From a virus: a DNA stretch of 64,000 bases. The stretch spans positions 1 to 64,000 of the IMG/VR virus record IMGVR_UViG_3300037193_001172; one strand, written 5' to 3'. This document shows positions 52,115 through 60,383 of the stretch, piece after piece (the first letter of the stretch is position 1; every line of letters begins with the position of its first letter). Both the position numbers and the translations under genes were made by a program. The notes below the pieces were generated by a model. The model made no database searches, had not been told where the DNA came from, and saw nothing but the letters and a program-made list of their open reading frames with translations.

Positions 52115-53548
52115 TTAGCCAAAAGCACCGCGTTTTGAGGTAGGTTTTGGCGCGGCCATGATGTCGCGCAGACGCAGGCTGGATGTGCGATCGCTCATCG
52201 CCTGGCCGTCTGCCCCTTGCAGCGGCATCGGTCGACCCACCAGGTTGCGTTCGATCAGCCACGCACCGAACGTCATCAGCGCGTCCGTGGGGTGACTCGT
52301 CCAGTCGTGCACAGGCACCTTGGACATGATCTTGCGTTCCTGGTCGAACTCGAAGCGGTACTGCGACAGCGCATCCATGATGTGCGTGCAGTCCTCGCGC
52401 TCGTCATCGACCGCCTTGTCTTCGATCAGGTTGATTTCCATCTGCCGGATCAGGAAGCTGCCGGCTGCGATGCTCTCGCTCTTGGCGAGCTTGGGCACGC
52501 GATCGAACGTGATGCCGAGCTTCTTGCCCTGCGCGAACCACGAAGTAGCATTGCCGCCACCGCGATGGATCACGTCATGCGGGCCGATGTGCTTGGCGTA
52601 GTAGTACGGCTTCTTGGCCATCACTTCGGCGTAGTGGTCGATGCCGTTGTCGGTAGCCGAGTACCAGTCGATCAGGCGCGGCGTGTTGCCGATGATCTGC
52701 CAGAACAGGATGTAGGTCGGATCGCCAGCGCCCAGATCCCATGACGTGTAGACCGGGTAGCGCGGATCGTACTTGAACTGCGCGCAGCGGCCGGTCTCGC
52801 GAAGGATCTTGATCTCCGCGCCGAACACGGCGCCGATGATCGCGGCATCCCACGAGCTGAGATATTCCTGCTCGAACAGCGCCTCGCCGAACGCGGTACC
52901 GTACGTGCGGAGGTAGAACAGCCGCTCGGCGGCCAGCTGCTCAGGCGTGAACACGTCGGTGTCGCGCGCACTCAGCAGCTCGGCGAAGCCATCAGGATCG
53001 GCTTCGGCACCCTTGAAAATGTCGTGGAAGGTGTTGCGGCCGCGCGTCGAGGAAATGAACCACTCGAAGCCGTTGTTCTCCGAGATAATCGGGCGAAACA
53101 GGCCGAACGCCATCGGATTGGCGAGCGCAGCTTCGGAGTACGCGATGCCAACGGGCGCCGAGCCGACCATGCTGTCTGCGTTGTCGGAGCCGAACAGCTG
53201 ATACGTCGAGCCGTTCTTGAACGTGAGTTTCATCGACTGGTTGTCGACGTGCCCGATGATCTCGTCGGGGAACCAGTCGTTCCAGCGCTTGCGCCCGGTC
53301 TTCGGGTTGATGCCATCCCAGATTGCGCGGCGCGCCTGTTCCTGCTTGACCAGGCAGTGCCAGTAGTTGCCGACGCGCTCCATCGCGCGCACAGCGAACG
53401 CGTGGCCCGCCATGTCGTCCTTGCCCGCGCGACGATGCCAGGCCAGTGCAGCGCGGCGCTTGCGCCGGTTGCCGGCCATCGCGTGCCACGCCGGCAACTG
53501 GTAGTTGCGAGGGCGCCAGCCGCGTGCTGGGAGGTCGATCGCAGTCAT
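52115..53548 (-). CDS. Terminase large subunit, 477 aa
   Basis: Walker A of the WHRRAGKDD type (K43) and Walker B ending GIAYSE (E139), then the RNase H-like nuclease with TSWDLGAGDPT (D271), HIGPHDVIHRGGG and a C-terminal acidic HPTDALMTF. This ATPase-nuclease packages DNA through the portal. Size is normal. Coupled by ATGA to the gene upstream; 36 bases before the portal start. Confidence 0.93.
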   Translation of the reverse strand: MTAIDLPARGWRPRNYQLPAWHAMAGNRRKRRAALAWHRRAGKDDMAGHAFAVRAMERVGNYWHCLVKQEQARRAIWDGINPKTGRKRWNDWFPDEIIGHVDNQSMKLTFKNGSTYQLFGSDNADSMVGSAPVGIAYSEAALANPMAFGLFRPIISENNGFEWFISSTRGRNTFHDIFKGAEADPDGFAELLSARDTDVFTPEQLAAERLFYLRTYGTAFGEALFEQEYLSSWDAAIIGAVFGAEIKILRETGRCAQFKYDPRYPVYTSWDLGAGDPTYILFWQIIGNTPRLIDWYSATDNGIDHYAEVMAKKPYYYAKHIGPHDVIHRGGGNATSWFAQGKKLGITFDRVPKLAKSESIAAGSFLIRQMEINLIEDKAVDDEREDCTHIMDALSQYRFEFDQERKIMSKVPVHDWTSHPTDALMTFGAWLIERNLVGRPMPLQGADGQAMSDRTSSLRLRDIMAAPKPTSKRGAFG

Positions 53549-53880
53549 TCCGCTTCTCGATAGTCGCTCGCGAGTTTTCGGATCAACCCGGAAACTTGCC
53601 GCGTCAGGGACTTCACCTGCGCCAATGTCTGAGCATTAGTAGGCGAGACGTTTGCGAGAAACACCTTGTTGGCTGCAAGCGCCTCACGAAGACGATCTTC
53701 GACTGTGCGCTCATTCTGCTCTGCCGTAAGCGCTGCCGTTTCTTCCGATGTCAGCGTGCGGTCTTCGATTAGCAAAAGCCCCGCACCGTTATCGCGAAAT
53801 AGCCGATATCGATTAGCCGCAAGGTCGATTACCTCGCGTTCGATTAGCGCCCCTTCACGATAGGTTTCGTTAGTTGGCAT
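53545..53880 (-). CDS. Small phage protein downstream of fibre gene, 111 aa
   Basis: Residues 60-105 (EDRLREALAANKVFLANVSPTNAQTLAQVKSLTRQVSGLIRKLA) match a helical module common at the end of small phage proteins next to fibre or tail genes, function unknown. Base composition is less GC-rich than that of the surrounding genes. ATGA overlap with the terminase. Confidence 0.68.
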   Translation of the reverse strand: MPTNETYREGALIEREVIDLAANRYRLFRDNGAGLLLIEDRTLTSEETAALTAEQNERTVEDRLREALAANKVFLANVSPTNAQTLAQVKSLTRQVSGLIRKLASDYREAE

Positions 53881-53883
53881 GGC

Positions 53884-55068
53884 TCACTGAGTCCACTGAG
53901 ACAATAGAACATAGGCCATCGGAGTTGACGAACCGCTCGTATCAACCCAAGCGGTTCCTGGGGACTCCGCTGGTCCCCACGCTACGTTGGCTGACATCGT
54001 ATTCCTCAAGTTGATTACTGAGGACAGGATCGGAGTTCCGCTAATAGGCGATCCTCGGCTGCTGGTAAAAGATGGCGGAGCAGCAGAAGCATCCGTCTGA
54101 AGTCTTCCGAGATAACATCCAGGAGGAAGGACCAAAGACAACCCTGTGATAGAGCGCACTCCGTTCGATACATCCACGGTAACTGTTCCAGCATCGAGCA
54201 ACAGCACGCCGGGTTGCCAGAACTCATCGGCTGCATATACAGAGAAGCGTACTTGCGCTCCAGCCGTGGAAGAGAAGGCTGAGACTCTTCCCATGAGTCC
54301 TGTGATCGTGACTTGTTTCGACACGATGAAAGGATGGTAGTACGCCCTGGACGCAGCTAACGCCAACCCTACGTTGGAAGAGAAGACCACACCAGGCCAA
54401 CCGAAGTCTGCCGGTGCACGTGGGTGCATGAACAACGCATCCGCGCCTTCTGGTCCGGTTGGGCCGGTATCTCCTTGTGGTCCTGTTGCACCCGCCGGGC
54501 CTTGCGCACCCGTGGCCCCTGTTGCGCCTGTGTCTCCTTGTGGCCCTGTTGCGCCCACAGGGCCCTGCGGTCCGGTTGCGCCCTGCGGTCCGGTTGCGCC
54601 CTGCGGCCCTTGCGCACCAGTGTCGCCTTGCGCACCTGTCGGACCTGTTGCGCCTTGCGCACCTGTCGGACCCGTTGCGCCCTGCGGCCCTTGTGCCCCG
54701 GTGTCGCCCTGCGGCCCTGCCGGGCCTGTTGCGCCTTGCGCACCTGTCGCGCCAACAGGGCCTTGCGCACCTGTCGCGCCAACAGGGCCTGTGTCCCCTT
54801 GCGGACCTGCTGGGCCAAACGGTCCACGCGGCCCCGTCGGTCCTACTGCACCTTGCAGTCCCTGCAAGCCTTGCGGTCCGATCGGACCCTGCGGTCCGAC
54901 GGCGAAGGCTTCCTCGCACGGAATATAGAGGCCGTCGGTTTCCAGGCGGATGCAATTGCCTTCGTTTTGCGACACCGGGATATGGATCGGGTCGATCTTC
55001 TCCGAGCAGTCCATCGGCTCGAAGCCAAACGGCGTGCTCTTGACCGGAGTGCGGAACTTGCGAGTCAT
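53884..55068 (-). CDS. Collagen-like fibre protein, 394 aa
   Basis: Residues about 58-210 are fifty uninterrupted Gly-X-Y triplets ([10 protein letters not shown]... ATGPQGDTG...), predicted to form a trimeric collagen helix. The C-terminal 180 residues ([34 protein letters not shown] and on) form a beta domain encoded in visibly less GC-rich DNA, suggesting acquisition. Probably a fibre whose trimer tip contacts a host or surface. ATG overlaps the previous stop (TGATGA). Confidence 0.83.
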   Translation of the reverse strand: MTRKFRTPVKSTPFGFEPMDCSEKIDPIHIPVSQNEGNCIRLETDGLYIPCEEAFAVGPQGPIGPQGLQGLQGAVGPTGPRGPFGPAGPQGDTGPVGATGAQGPVGATGAQGATGPAGPQGDTGAQGPQGATGPTGAQGATGPTGAQGDTGAQGPQGATGPQGATGPQGPVGATGPQGDTGATGATGAQGPAGATGPQGDTGPTGPEGADALFMHPRAPADFGWPGVVFSSNVGLALAASRAYYHPFIVSKQVTITGLMGRVSAFSSTAGAQVRFSVYAADEFWQPGVLLLDAGTVTVDVSNGVRSITGLSLVLPPGCYLGRLQTDASAAPPSFTSSRGSPISGTPILSSVINLRNTMSANVAWGPAESPGTAWVDTSGSSTPMAYVLLSQWTQ

Positions 55069-55673
55069 CAGGCCAGCGGCTCCACGCTCAGCGCGTAGGT
55101 GTCACAGGGCAATGCTTCCTCGAACTCGAACACCACGGTCGTTGTCGCCGCCGGCTGTGTCGAGAGCAAGTCACCGTAGCTGTTGTGCAGCCGCACTGGT
55201 CCGGTTGGCAGCACACTGAAGACCACAGTGAGTGTCGTGCCGGTGACATCGAGCGTCGCGCTCGTCACCGTCTCGCCGTCGACGCCGAGCTGGTACTCGG
55301 CAGCGTACGGCGCGAGTGCGCCGACGATGACGTGGCCGAGTAGCCCCTCGGGATCGCAGCACACCTGCACTTCCGTGCCCACGCCTGGCGTCGGAGTGTG
55401 CGTCGGCACGAAGCCAGGCGCACGGCACAGGTCCAGGAAGACCGTGGCGTTGAAGCAGCCACACGAAGTCTTGACGTTGAGCGTCCAGACGCCGCGCTTC
55501 GCATCCGCTGGGATGCCCGAGATCGCGAGCTGCTGCGTTGGCACGTCGAGCGTCGCGACCAGCGTCAGCGTGTCCGCGCCGCAGCGCGTCAGCGTGGCCT
55601 CGAACGGCCCCGCACCGGCGCAAGCCGGTAGGTACAGCGGCACGGTCAGCGGATCGCAGTCGATGATTACCAC
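55068..55673 (-). CDS. Beta-rich surface-like protein, 201 aa
   Basis: GTG at 55671-55673 overlapped with the stop of the 57-aa gene and preceded by GGGAG. Alternating strands and Cys pairs ([25 protein letters not shown]) in an Ig/fibronectin-like style. No known domain, but it sits in the series of beta-rich surface proteins. Confidence 0.65.
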   Translation of the reverse strand: MVIIDCDPLTVPLYLPACAGAGPFEATLTRCGADTLTLVATLDVPTQQLAISGIPADAKRGVWTLNVKTSCGCFNATVFLDLCRAPGFVPTHTPTPGVGTEVQVCCDPEGLLGHVIVGALAPYAAEYQLGVDGETVTSATLDVTGTTLTVVFSVLPTGPVRLHNSYGDLLSTQPAATTTVVFEFEEALPCDTYALSVEPLA

Positions 55674-55840
55674 ACCAGTGCTCCCACGACGAGGCCGACC
55701 AGGCCGGTGGCGGTCGCCACTACGATACCGCGAATCGCCGCGCAGCACGGGCACTCGGGCACGAGCGAGGCGAGGAAGTCGCCGATCGGCGCCGTCCACG
55801 CGGGGCGGCCTTCGACGCAGGGGTTGTATTTGCCGAGCAT
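55667..55840 (-). CDS. Small membrane protein, holin candidate, 57 aa
   Basis: Cys-rich centre (ECPCCAA) followed by one membrane segment ([19 protein letters not shown]). Lies 11 bases after the propeller gene and overlaps the GTG of the next. Could be a holin or anchoring peptide; only the membrane segment is direct evidence. Confidence 0.58.
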   Translation of the reverse strand: MLGKYNPCVEGRPAWTAPIGDFLASLVPECPCCAAIRGIVVATATGLVGLVVGALVW

Positions 55841-55851
55841 GACGGGCTCCT

Positions 55852-57849
55852 TTAGACCACGACCATATCGAGGACAGACGACACCGTGTCGGCGCTGAAC
55901 GCCGCGTCGAGCGTGCCGTCTGCGTTGAGGCGTGCGAAGTTGTTGCGTGCCACGCCGTTGACCAGGCTGATGAAGCCACCAATGAGGATCTTGCCGTCGG
56001 GCTGCACCCGGATGTTCTCGACGCGGCTACCGCTCAGCACCGGGTTGAAGCCGGCATCGAGCGTGCCGTCGCTGTTGAGGCGTGCGATGAGCGTGCGTGC
56101 GCTACCGTTGACGTTGGCGAACTCGCCGCCGATGAGGATCTTGCCGTCGGTCTGGATCTGCACCGCGTATAGGAAGCTGTCGGGCGTCGGGTTGAACGCC
56201 GCATCCAGGCTGCCATCGGTGTTGAGCCGTTCGATGAAGCCGGTGAACCAGCCGGCGACGACCGTCTTGCCGTCGGCCTGCTGCGCGATCTCCATCACCG
56301 TGTTGTCGAAGCTAGGCGGGATGAACGTGGCATCGAGGCTGCCGTCGCTGTCGAGCCGCGCGACGCGATCGCGCGATGTCGCGTCGACCGTGGTGAAGTC
56401 GCCGCCGATGACGATCTTGCCGTCGGCTTGCGCTACGAGCGAGCGCACGCCGCCATTGACGTTCGGCGTGAACCCCGCCACGAGCGCACCCGTCGTTGCA
56501 TCGAGCACGGCGACGCGGCTGATCGCACCGATGAAGGTGCCGCCGGCCACGACGTTGTTGTCCGCGCGGATGCCGAGCGCACGCACCGTGAAGCCGCCAG
56601 GAATCGGCGGGTTGAACACCGCATCGAGCGTGCCGTCTGCGTTGATACGCGCGACTTGCGAGCGCGACGTGCCGTTGATGAGCGTGAATCCGCCCCCGAC
56701 GAGGTACTTCCCGTCGGCCTGCTTCGCCACCGCGTTGACCTGGGAGTCCGCCGTCGGGTTGAACGTCGCGTCGTGCGCACCGGTCGTGAGGTTGAGCTTG
56801 GCGATGCGCTGGTGCGCGCCGCCGCCGAGCGTGGTGAACCCGCCGCCGACGAGCAGCGCCGCCGGAGCGGGCGGTGCAGCCGGGGTGACGTTGATCGTGT
56901 CGGTCACGTCGGTGTAGTTGCTGTTCGCATCGGTCACGCTGACCGTCACCACGACGCCAGTCGCGGCCGCGGGCGGCGTACCGGTGATGGCGCCGGTGGC
57001 CGGGTTGACGCTGAGCCAAGCCGGGCCTGCCACCTTGGCGAACGTGTACGGCAGCGTGCCGCCGGTGGCATTTGTGTCGGCCACGTACGCGACGCCAGCC
57101 TGCGCATCGGGCAGCGCGAGCGGGTTGAACACTGCGGCCAGGTTGACGATCTCGACGACGTTGATCGTGTCGGTCACGTCATCGGTCGCGGCCGACTGGT
57201 CCGTGGCGCGCACCGTGACGGTGATCCCCGCGCCGATCACGTCCGGCGTGCCGGTGATGGCACCCGTGTTGAGGTCGACGTTGAGCCAGGCTGGCCCTGC
57301 GATCTTCGTGTACGTCGCCGGCTGGTCGCCGTGGATCGAGCTCGTGCCGGCGTTGTACGGCACGCCGACGGTGCCGTTGAGCAGCGCAGCCGGGTTGAAG
57401 AACGCGGTGAGCGCGAGCGGCGCGGTGATGTCGATCGTCTGCGTCACGACCGCCGTGTCCATATCGGCGTCCGTCACCTGCACCGAGACCGTGGTCCCCA
57501 GACCCGTGGCGTCCGGCGTGCCGGTCAGCGCCCCGGTGACGGGATCGACGCTCAGCCAGGCGGGGCCTGCGAGCTTGGCGAAGGCGTACGGCGCCGTGCC
57601 GTGGGCGCCGCCGGTGTCGGCGACGTACGGCACGCCGACGACGGCATCCGGCAACGTGGTCGGGATGAAGAAAGCGGCGAGTGGGATCTCGCCGCTGCCA
57701 CATCGATCGATACCGAGCAACGCCATCATGAGCCTCGTGATTGAGTAGAAACCAACTGCCAGTACAACGAAGGCTGCGATGACGACGAGAACAGCGCTGA
57801 GCGAATAGCCTGCGAGAGAAGGGACGGCTTCATGGATGATATCCAGCAT
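55852..57849 (-). CDS. Membrane-anchored Ig-propeller adhesin-like protein, 665 aa
   Basis: A hydrophobic segment (residues 16-46, LSAVLVVIAAFVVLAVGFYSI) is followed by three putative Ig (He_PIG) domains of about 90 residues (each with GPAWLSVDPVTGALTGTPDATG). Then eight or so delta-60-type repeats of DGKxLIGGxF...RLNxDGTLDAxFNP make a beta-propeller (about 335-665). Resembles bacterial surface proteins rather than a phage tail fibre. Start overlaps the Rz stop by 20 bases. Function in attachment or cell-surface modification is inferred. Confidence 0.8.
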   Translation of the reverse strand: MLDIIHEAVPSLAGYSLSAVLVVIAAFVVLAVGFYSITRLMMALLGIDRCGSGEIPLAAFFIPTTLPDAVVGVPYVADTGGAHGTAPYAFAKLAGPAWLSVDPVTGALTGTPDATGLGTTVSVQVTDADMDTAVVTQTIDITAPLALTAFFNPAALLNGTVGVPYNAGTSSIHGDQPATYTKIAGPAWLNVDLNTGAITGTPDVIGAGITVTVRATDQSAATDDVTDTINVVEIVNLAAVFNPLALPDAQAGVAYVADTNATGGTLPYTFAKVAGPAWLSVNPATGAITGTPPAAATGVVVTVSVTDANSNYTDVTDTINVTPAAPPAPAALLVGGGFTTLGGGAHQRIAKLNLTTGAHDATFNPTADSQVNAVAKQADGKYLVGGGFTLINGTSRSQVARINADGTLDAVFNPPIPGGFTVRALGIRADNNVVAGGTFIGAISRVAVLDATTGALVAGFTPNVNGGVRSLVAQADGKIVIGGDFTTVDATSRDRVARLDSDGSLDATFIPPSFDNTVMEIAQQADGKTVVAGWFTGFIERLNTDGSLDAAFNPTPDSFLYAVQIQTDGKILIGGEFANVNGSARTLIARLNSDGTLDAGFNPVLSGSRVENIRVQPDGKILIGGFISLVNGVARNNFARLNADGTLDAAFSADTVSSVLDMVVV

Positions 57850-58348
57850 GGCAGATGCTCAGCGCGGTCTGGAGGTCTTTGATTTGGGTGTCGGCGTCTC
57901 GGAAGAGTCGTACAAGATTTGCCGCCCCTTCTTCTCGTAGTCGGGCGAGACCATCAGACTCGGCGGGATCGCTTGCGGCTCCGGACAGACTTCTTTGGCA
58001 ACCTTGCCACTGGGCGCGCAGCTTGAGAGAGCCAGCACGCAGAGCAGCAACATCACGATCATACGCATCTTGACTCTCCTTCTTGTGTGCCTCGAACTGC
58101 TGGGCCAGCTCATCGTACTTCTGGCGCTGTAGCGCTTCCGAATCGCGCGCGACCTTTTCCGCGGCGGCCTGCGCTTCAGCGGCCTCGCGCGCGGCCTTCT
58201 TGTCCGCGGCCAGGTGCTTGTCGAACTTGGCCTGGATCTGCGCGCGACCATCGGCCTCGCCGCGGTTGTACGCCCAGGCGTAGGCGCCGTAGATCAGCCC
58301 GCCCCCGACTGCGAGGATGATGGCCCACTTGATGAGAAAGACGTTCAT
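57830..58348 (-). CDS. Rz: Rz-like inner-membrane spanin subunit, 172 aa
   Basis: A single N-terminal membrane helix (FLIKWAIILAVGGGLIYGAYAWAY) followed by a long periplasmic coiled coil, and Rz1 nested in another frame inside it (57859-58068), the classical arrangement. It joins the outer-membrane partner to fuse the membranes in the final lysis step. ATG at 58346-58348 overlaps a tiny upstream gene. Confidence 0.87.
   Translation of the reverse strand: MNVFLIKWAIILAVGGGLIYGAYAWAYNRGEADGRAQIQAKFDKHLAADKKAAREAAEAQAAAEKVARDSEALQRQKYDELAQQFEAHKKESQDAYDRDVAALRAGSLKLRAQWQGCQRSLSGAASDPAESDGLARLREEGAANLVRLFRDADTQIKDLQTALSICHAGYHP
57859..58068 (-). CDS. Rz1: Rz1-like outer-membrane lipoprotein (nested), 69 aa
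   Basis: Entirely inside Rz in the +1 frame. ATG with AGGAGA upstream. Signal sequence MRMIVMLLLCVLALSSC has a lipobox with Cys17, followed by a Pro-rich tail (PEPQAIPPS). This matches o-spanin lipoproteins that bind the Rz coiled coil. Direct evidence for a Gram-negative host. Confidence 0.88.
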   Translation of the reverse strand: MRMIVMLLLCVLALSSCAPSGKVAKEVCPEPQAIPPSLMVSPDYEKKGRQILYDSSETPTPKSKTSRPR

Positions 58349-58413
58349 CTGTGCCTCCGTAGGCAGTCGATCGCGAGGCGCGCGAGCAGCAAGAGAGTGA
58401 GCAGCTGCTTCAC
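58345..58413 (-). CDS. Tiny hydrophobic peptide, 22 aa
   Basis: VKQLLTLLLLARLAIDCLRRHR, with a hydrophobic core and basic end, overlaps by GTGA with the gene before and ATGA with Rz. Only the two overlaps and the composition support it. A translational linker role is as likely as a functional peptide. Confidence 0.4.
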   Translation of the reverse strand: MKQLLTLLLLARLAIDCLRRHR

Positions 58414-58628
58414 TCGAAGCTCCCGCTGAAGATGCGCGGCTCGTCATGCAGCACGATGCTGCGTGTGCCAGGCGTGTAGGTCAGGCCGCGGACCTTGATG
58501 TGGATGCCGCTCGGCAGCGTGACGGTGAAGGTGGGCGGCGCCTGGGCTTTGGTTTTGGAGGAATACACCGTGCCGATCGCCGCCGCGAAGACGGCGATCA
58601 GCAACAGGATGGTCAGTTTGCGGTTCAT
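58410..58628 (-). CDS. Small secreted or membrane protein in lysis block, 72 aa
   Basis: ATG at 58626-58628 overlaps the upstream stop (TGATG). N-terminal hydrophobic helix (LTILLLIAVFAAAIGTVYS) followed by a beta-like periplasmic section (FTVTLPSGIHIKVRGLTYTPG). Could be a membrane lysis component or a virion part. Unrecognised. Confidence 0.6.
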   Translation of the reverse strand: MNRKLTILLLIAVFAAAIGTVYSSKTKAQAPPTFTVTLPSGIHIKVRGLTYTPGTRSIVLHDEPRIFSGSFE

Positions 58629-59083
58629 CAGTTGACCGTGTAGCCGCCGGTCCAGCCGATGATCCACTGGCCGTTGTGCCCGGTCAGCTTCAGCCCTTCA
58701 CGGTTGACGCCGTTGAACGTGATCGTGTCCTCGGCCGTCGCACTGAACTGGTGCCACAGGATCTCGCTCGGCGTGACGACGGTGTGCGCTTGAGCCGTCG
58801 TGTCGTAGATCTCCAGCTGCTGGCCGTCGAACTGCGGCGCGGCGAGCGTGAAGGCGCCGGCCGTCGGCTTGGTGATGAAGGCGATCTTCGCGTCCGGTGC
58901 GATCGCGCCATCGGCGGCGTACTCGACGAACAGCGGCTCGGGATCATCGAACTGCATGACGAGGCTGTACTCGTCGTCGGTGCGCGTGATGCTGCCGACG
59001 GGGCGGTAGCCGTCGGCCACCAGCGCGTCGATGGACTTCTGGAGCGCAGCGAGCGACTGGCCTTGTGCGATCTTGGTGTTCAT
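58628..59083 (-). CDS. Beta-domain protein, 151 aa
   Basis: Helical N-terminus (residues 5-30), then a beta-rich C-terminal section (AFTLAAPQFDGQQLEIYDTTAQAHTVVTPSE...NGVNREGLKLTGHNGQWII) that looks like the surface modules found in phage fibre proteins. Lies between the lysozyme and the spanin group. Function unknown. Confidence 0.6.
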   Translation of the reverse strand: MNTKIAQGQSLAALQKSIDALVADGYRPVGSITRTDDEYSLVMQFDDPEPLFVEYAADGAIAPDAKIAFITKPTAGAFTLAAPQFDGQQLEIYDTTAQAHTVVTPSEILWHQFSATAEDTITFNGVNREGLKLTGHNGQWIIGWTGGYTVN

Positions 59084-59928
59084 GGTTGCCCCTTCTTGGT
59101 CTGGTGGACGACTGCGTAGATCGTGAGCCCGAGACCGACGAGCACCAGCAGCAGACAGATCAGCTGCACGATCTGCCCTGCGGCGCCGAGCAGGTTCATC
59201 TGCTGCGCAGTCTCGGTGATGGCGGCGCCCGCGACGCCGGCCGTGGTGGCGACGGCGCCGGTGGCCGGGCGCTGCGCCGGGGTGCCCTGCGAGATTGCCG
59301 GCTGCGGCGGCACGGGCGTGATGCGCGTGTCGATCTTGGCAGCGATCTCAGCCTGGACTTCCGGTGGCGTATCGAGCGGCACCGCGGCCTGCTCGCGCGA
59401 CACCGAGGTCTGGTACCCCTGCGTCCACAGCAGTGCCTCGGCCTCGCGCCGGATGGTCAACCCGTTCGACACCACGAGCTTGCCGCTGATCGTGGTCTTG
59501 TTCCAGCGCCGCATCTGGATCGGCACTTCGAGCGCGCGCTCGGGCGACATCAGTGCCTTGATGAAGTTCGTCTGCCGGCCGCCGGGGCTGACGTAGATCT
59601 GCGGCCCGGTGTTGAACGTCATCGAGAACAGCGCATCGTACGCCGACTGCGGCAGCAGCTCGATGACGTGGTGCGGCACATGCCGGTAGATCGTGCGGAT
59701 CGTCTCCTGCACATCCTCGGCGTACAGGCTCTCGGCCTCGGCCGGCGTGATCGTGCGCACCGGCATGGCGTGGCGCACGTTGCCCCAGCCGATCGTCGGC
59801 GTGCCGCGGAATTTGTGCCCTGGCTTGACGCGACGATGCCGCGGATCTGCGTCGTCGTAGGTGTGGAGGACGCGCTTCTCGAAGCGCCGTGCGAGTTCAT
59901 GCCCTGCGTTGGTTACAGCACGTGTCAT
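59080..59928 (-). CDS. GH24 lysozyme with C-terminal membrane segment, 282 aa
   Basis: T4-lysozyme-type (GH24) fold: FEKRVLHTYDD places Glu17 and Asp26 at the T4 E11/D20 spacing, and TPTIGWGN supplies Thr45, with a basic insertion of about 12 residues in between. The ITPAEAESLYAEDV helix and PQSAYDALFSMTFNTG complete the fold. Unusually the protein continues with a Pro/Ala linker and a C-terminal hydrophobic helix (IVQLICLLLVLVGLGLTIYAVVHQ). ATG at 59926-59928 is chosen; the frame is open upstream. Likely the endolysin. Confidence 0.85.
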   Translation of the reverse strand: MTRAVTNAGHELARRFEKRVLHTYDDADPRHRRVKPGHKFRGTPTIGWGNVRHAMPVRTITPAEAESLYAEDVQETIRTIYRHVPHHVIELLPQSAYDALFSMTFNTGPQIYVSPGGRQTNFIKALMSPERALEVPIQMRRWNKTTISGKLVVSNGLTIRREAEALLWTQGYQTSVSREQAAVPLDTPPEVQAEIAAKIDTRITPVPPQPAISQGTPAQRPATGAVATTAGVAGAAITETAQQMNLLGAAGQIVQLICLLLVLVGLGLTIYAVVHQTKKGQP

Positions 59929-59974
59929 GTCGTCCGCCTTTTTGGGTGGGGCGCGCATGGCGCAGGGCATGGTA

Positions 59975-60346
59975 TCAGACGAGCTTGCCGAGACTGAGCG
60001 TCGCGACGATTGTTGACTCCGGCATCGGCGAGAAATCGACCGCGTGGCCGCCGATTGCATTGCGTTCGAGGCTGAGCGTGAGGTCGATGTGGTTCGGGTA
60101 CACCGTCAGCGCCGCCGTGCCGGCGTGCGACTCGATCACGTGCTCGCTCGGCCAGGTGGGGCCATTGGTTGCCGCTGCCCGTCGCCGCGACAGCGCGGCG
60201 GTACCAGCGCCGGAGATCGAGCCTGAGAGCACGAGGTCATCGCCGTCGAGCCCGTGACCGTACAGCGCGAGCCAGATCGGCACGCCGGCTTCGTTGAAGA
60301 GCACGTACGCACCGAGACCAGGAGCGGAATATGCGGAAAGGTTCAT
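59975..60346 (-). CDS. Hypothetical virion-type protein, 123 aa
   Basis: ATG at 60344-60346 follows a GGAG; an in-frame start 30 bases upstream is an alternative. Beta-rich (YVLFNEAGVPIWLALYGHGLDGDDLVLSGSI; AALTVYPNHIDLTLSLE). Second gene of the late transcript, after small terminase. Unrecognised. Confidence 0.6.
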   Translation of the reverse strand: MNLSAYSAPGLGAYVLFNEAGVPIWLALYGHGLDGDDLVLSGSISGAGTAALSRRRAAATNGPTWPSEHVIESHAGTAALTVYPNHIDLTLSLERNAIGGHAVDFSPMPESTIVATLSLGKLV

Positions 60347-60383
60347 GGTGCGCGGCTCCAGGTAGAGAGAAGGCATCGGTGGG

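Noticed and set aside
54424-54870. Short-period DNA repeats that could be taken for a CRISPR or tandem repeat array
   Set aside because: They are nine-base codon repeats of the Gly-X-Y collagen region; there are no unique spacers.
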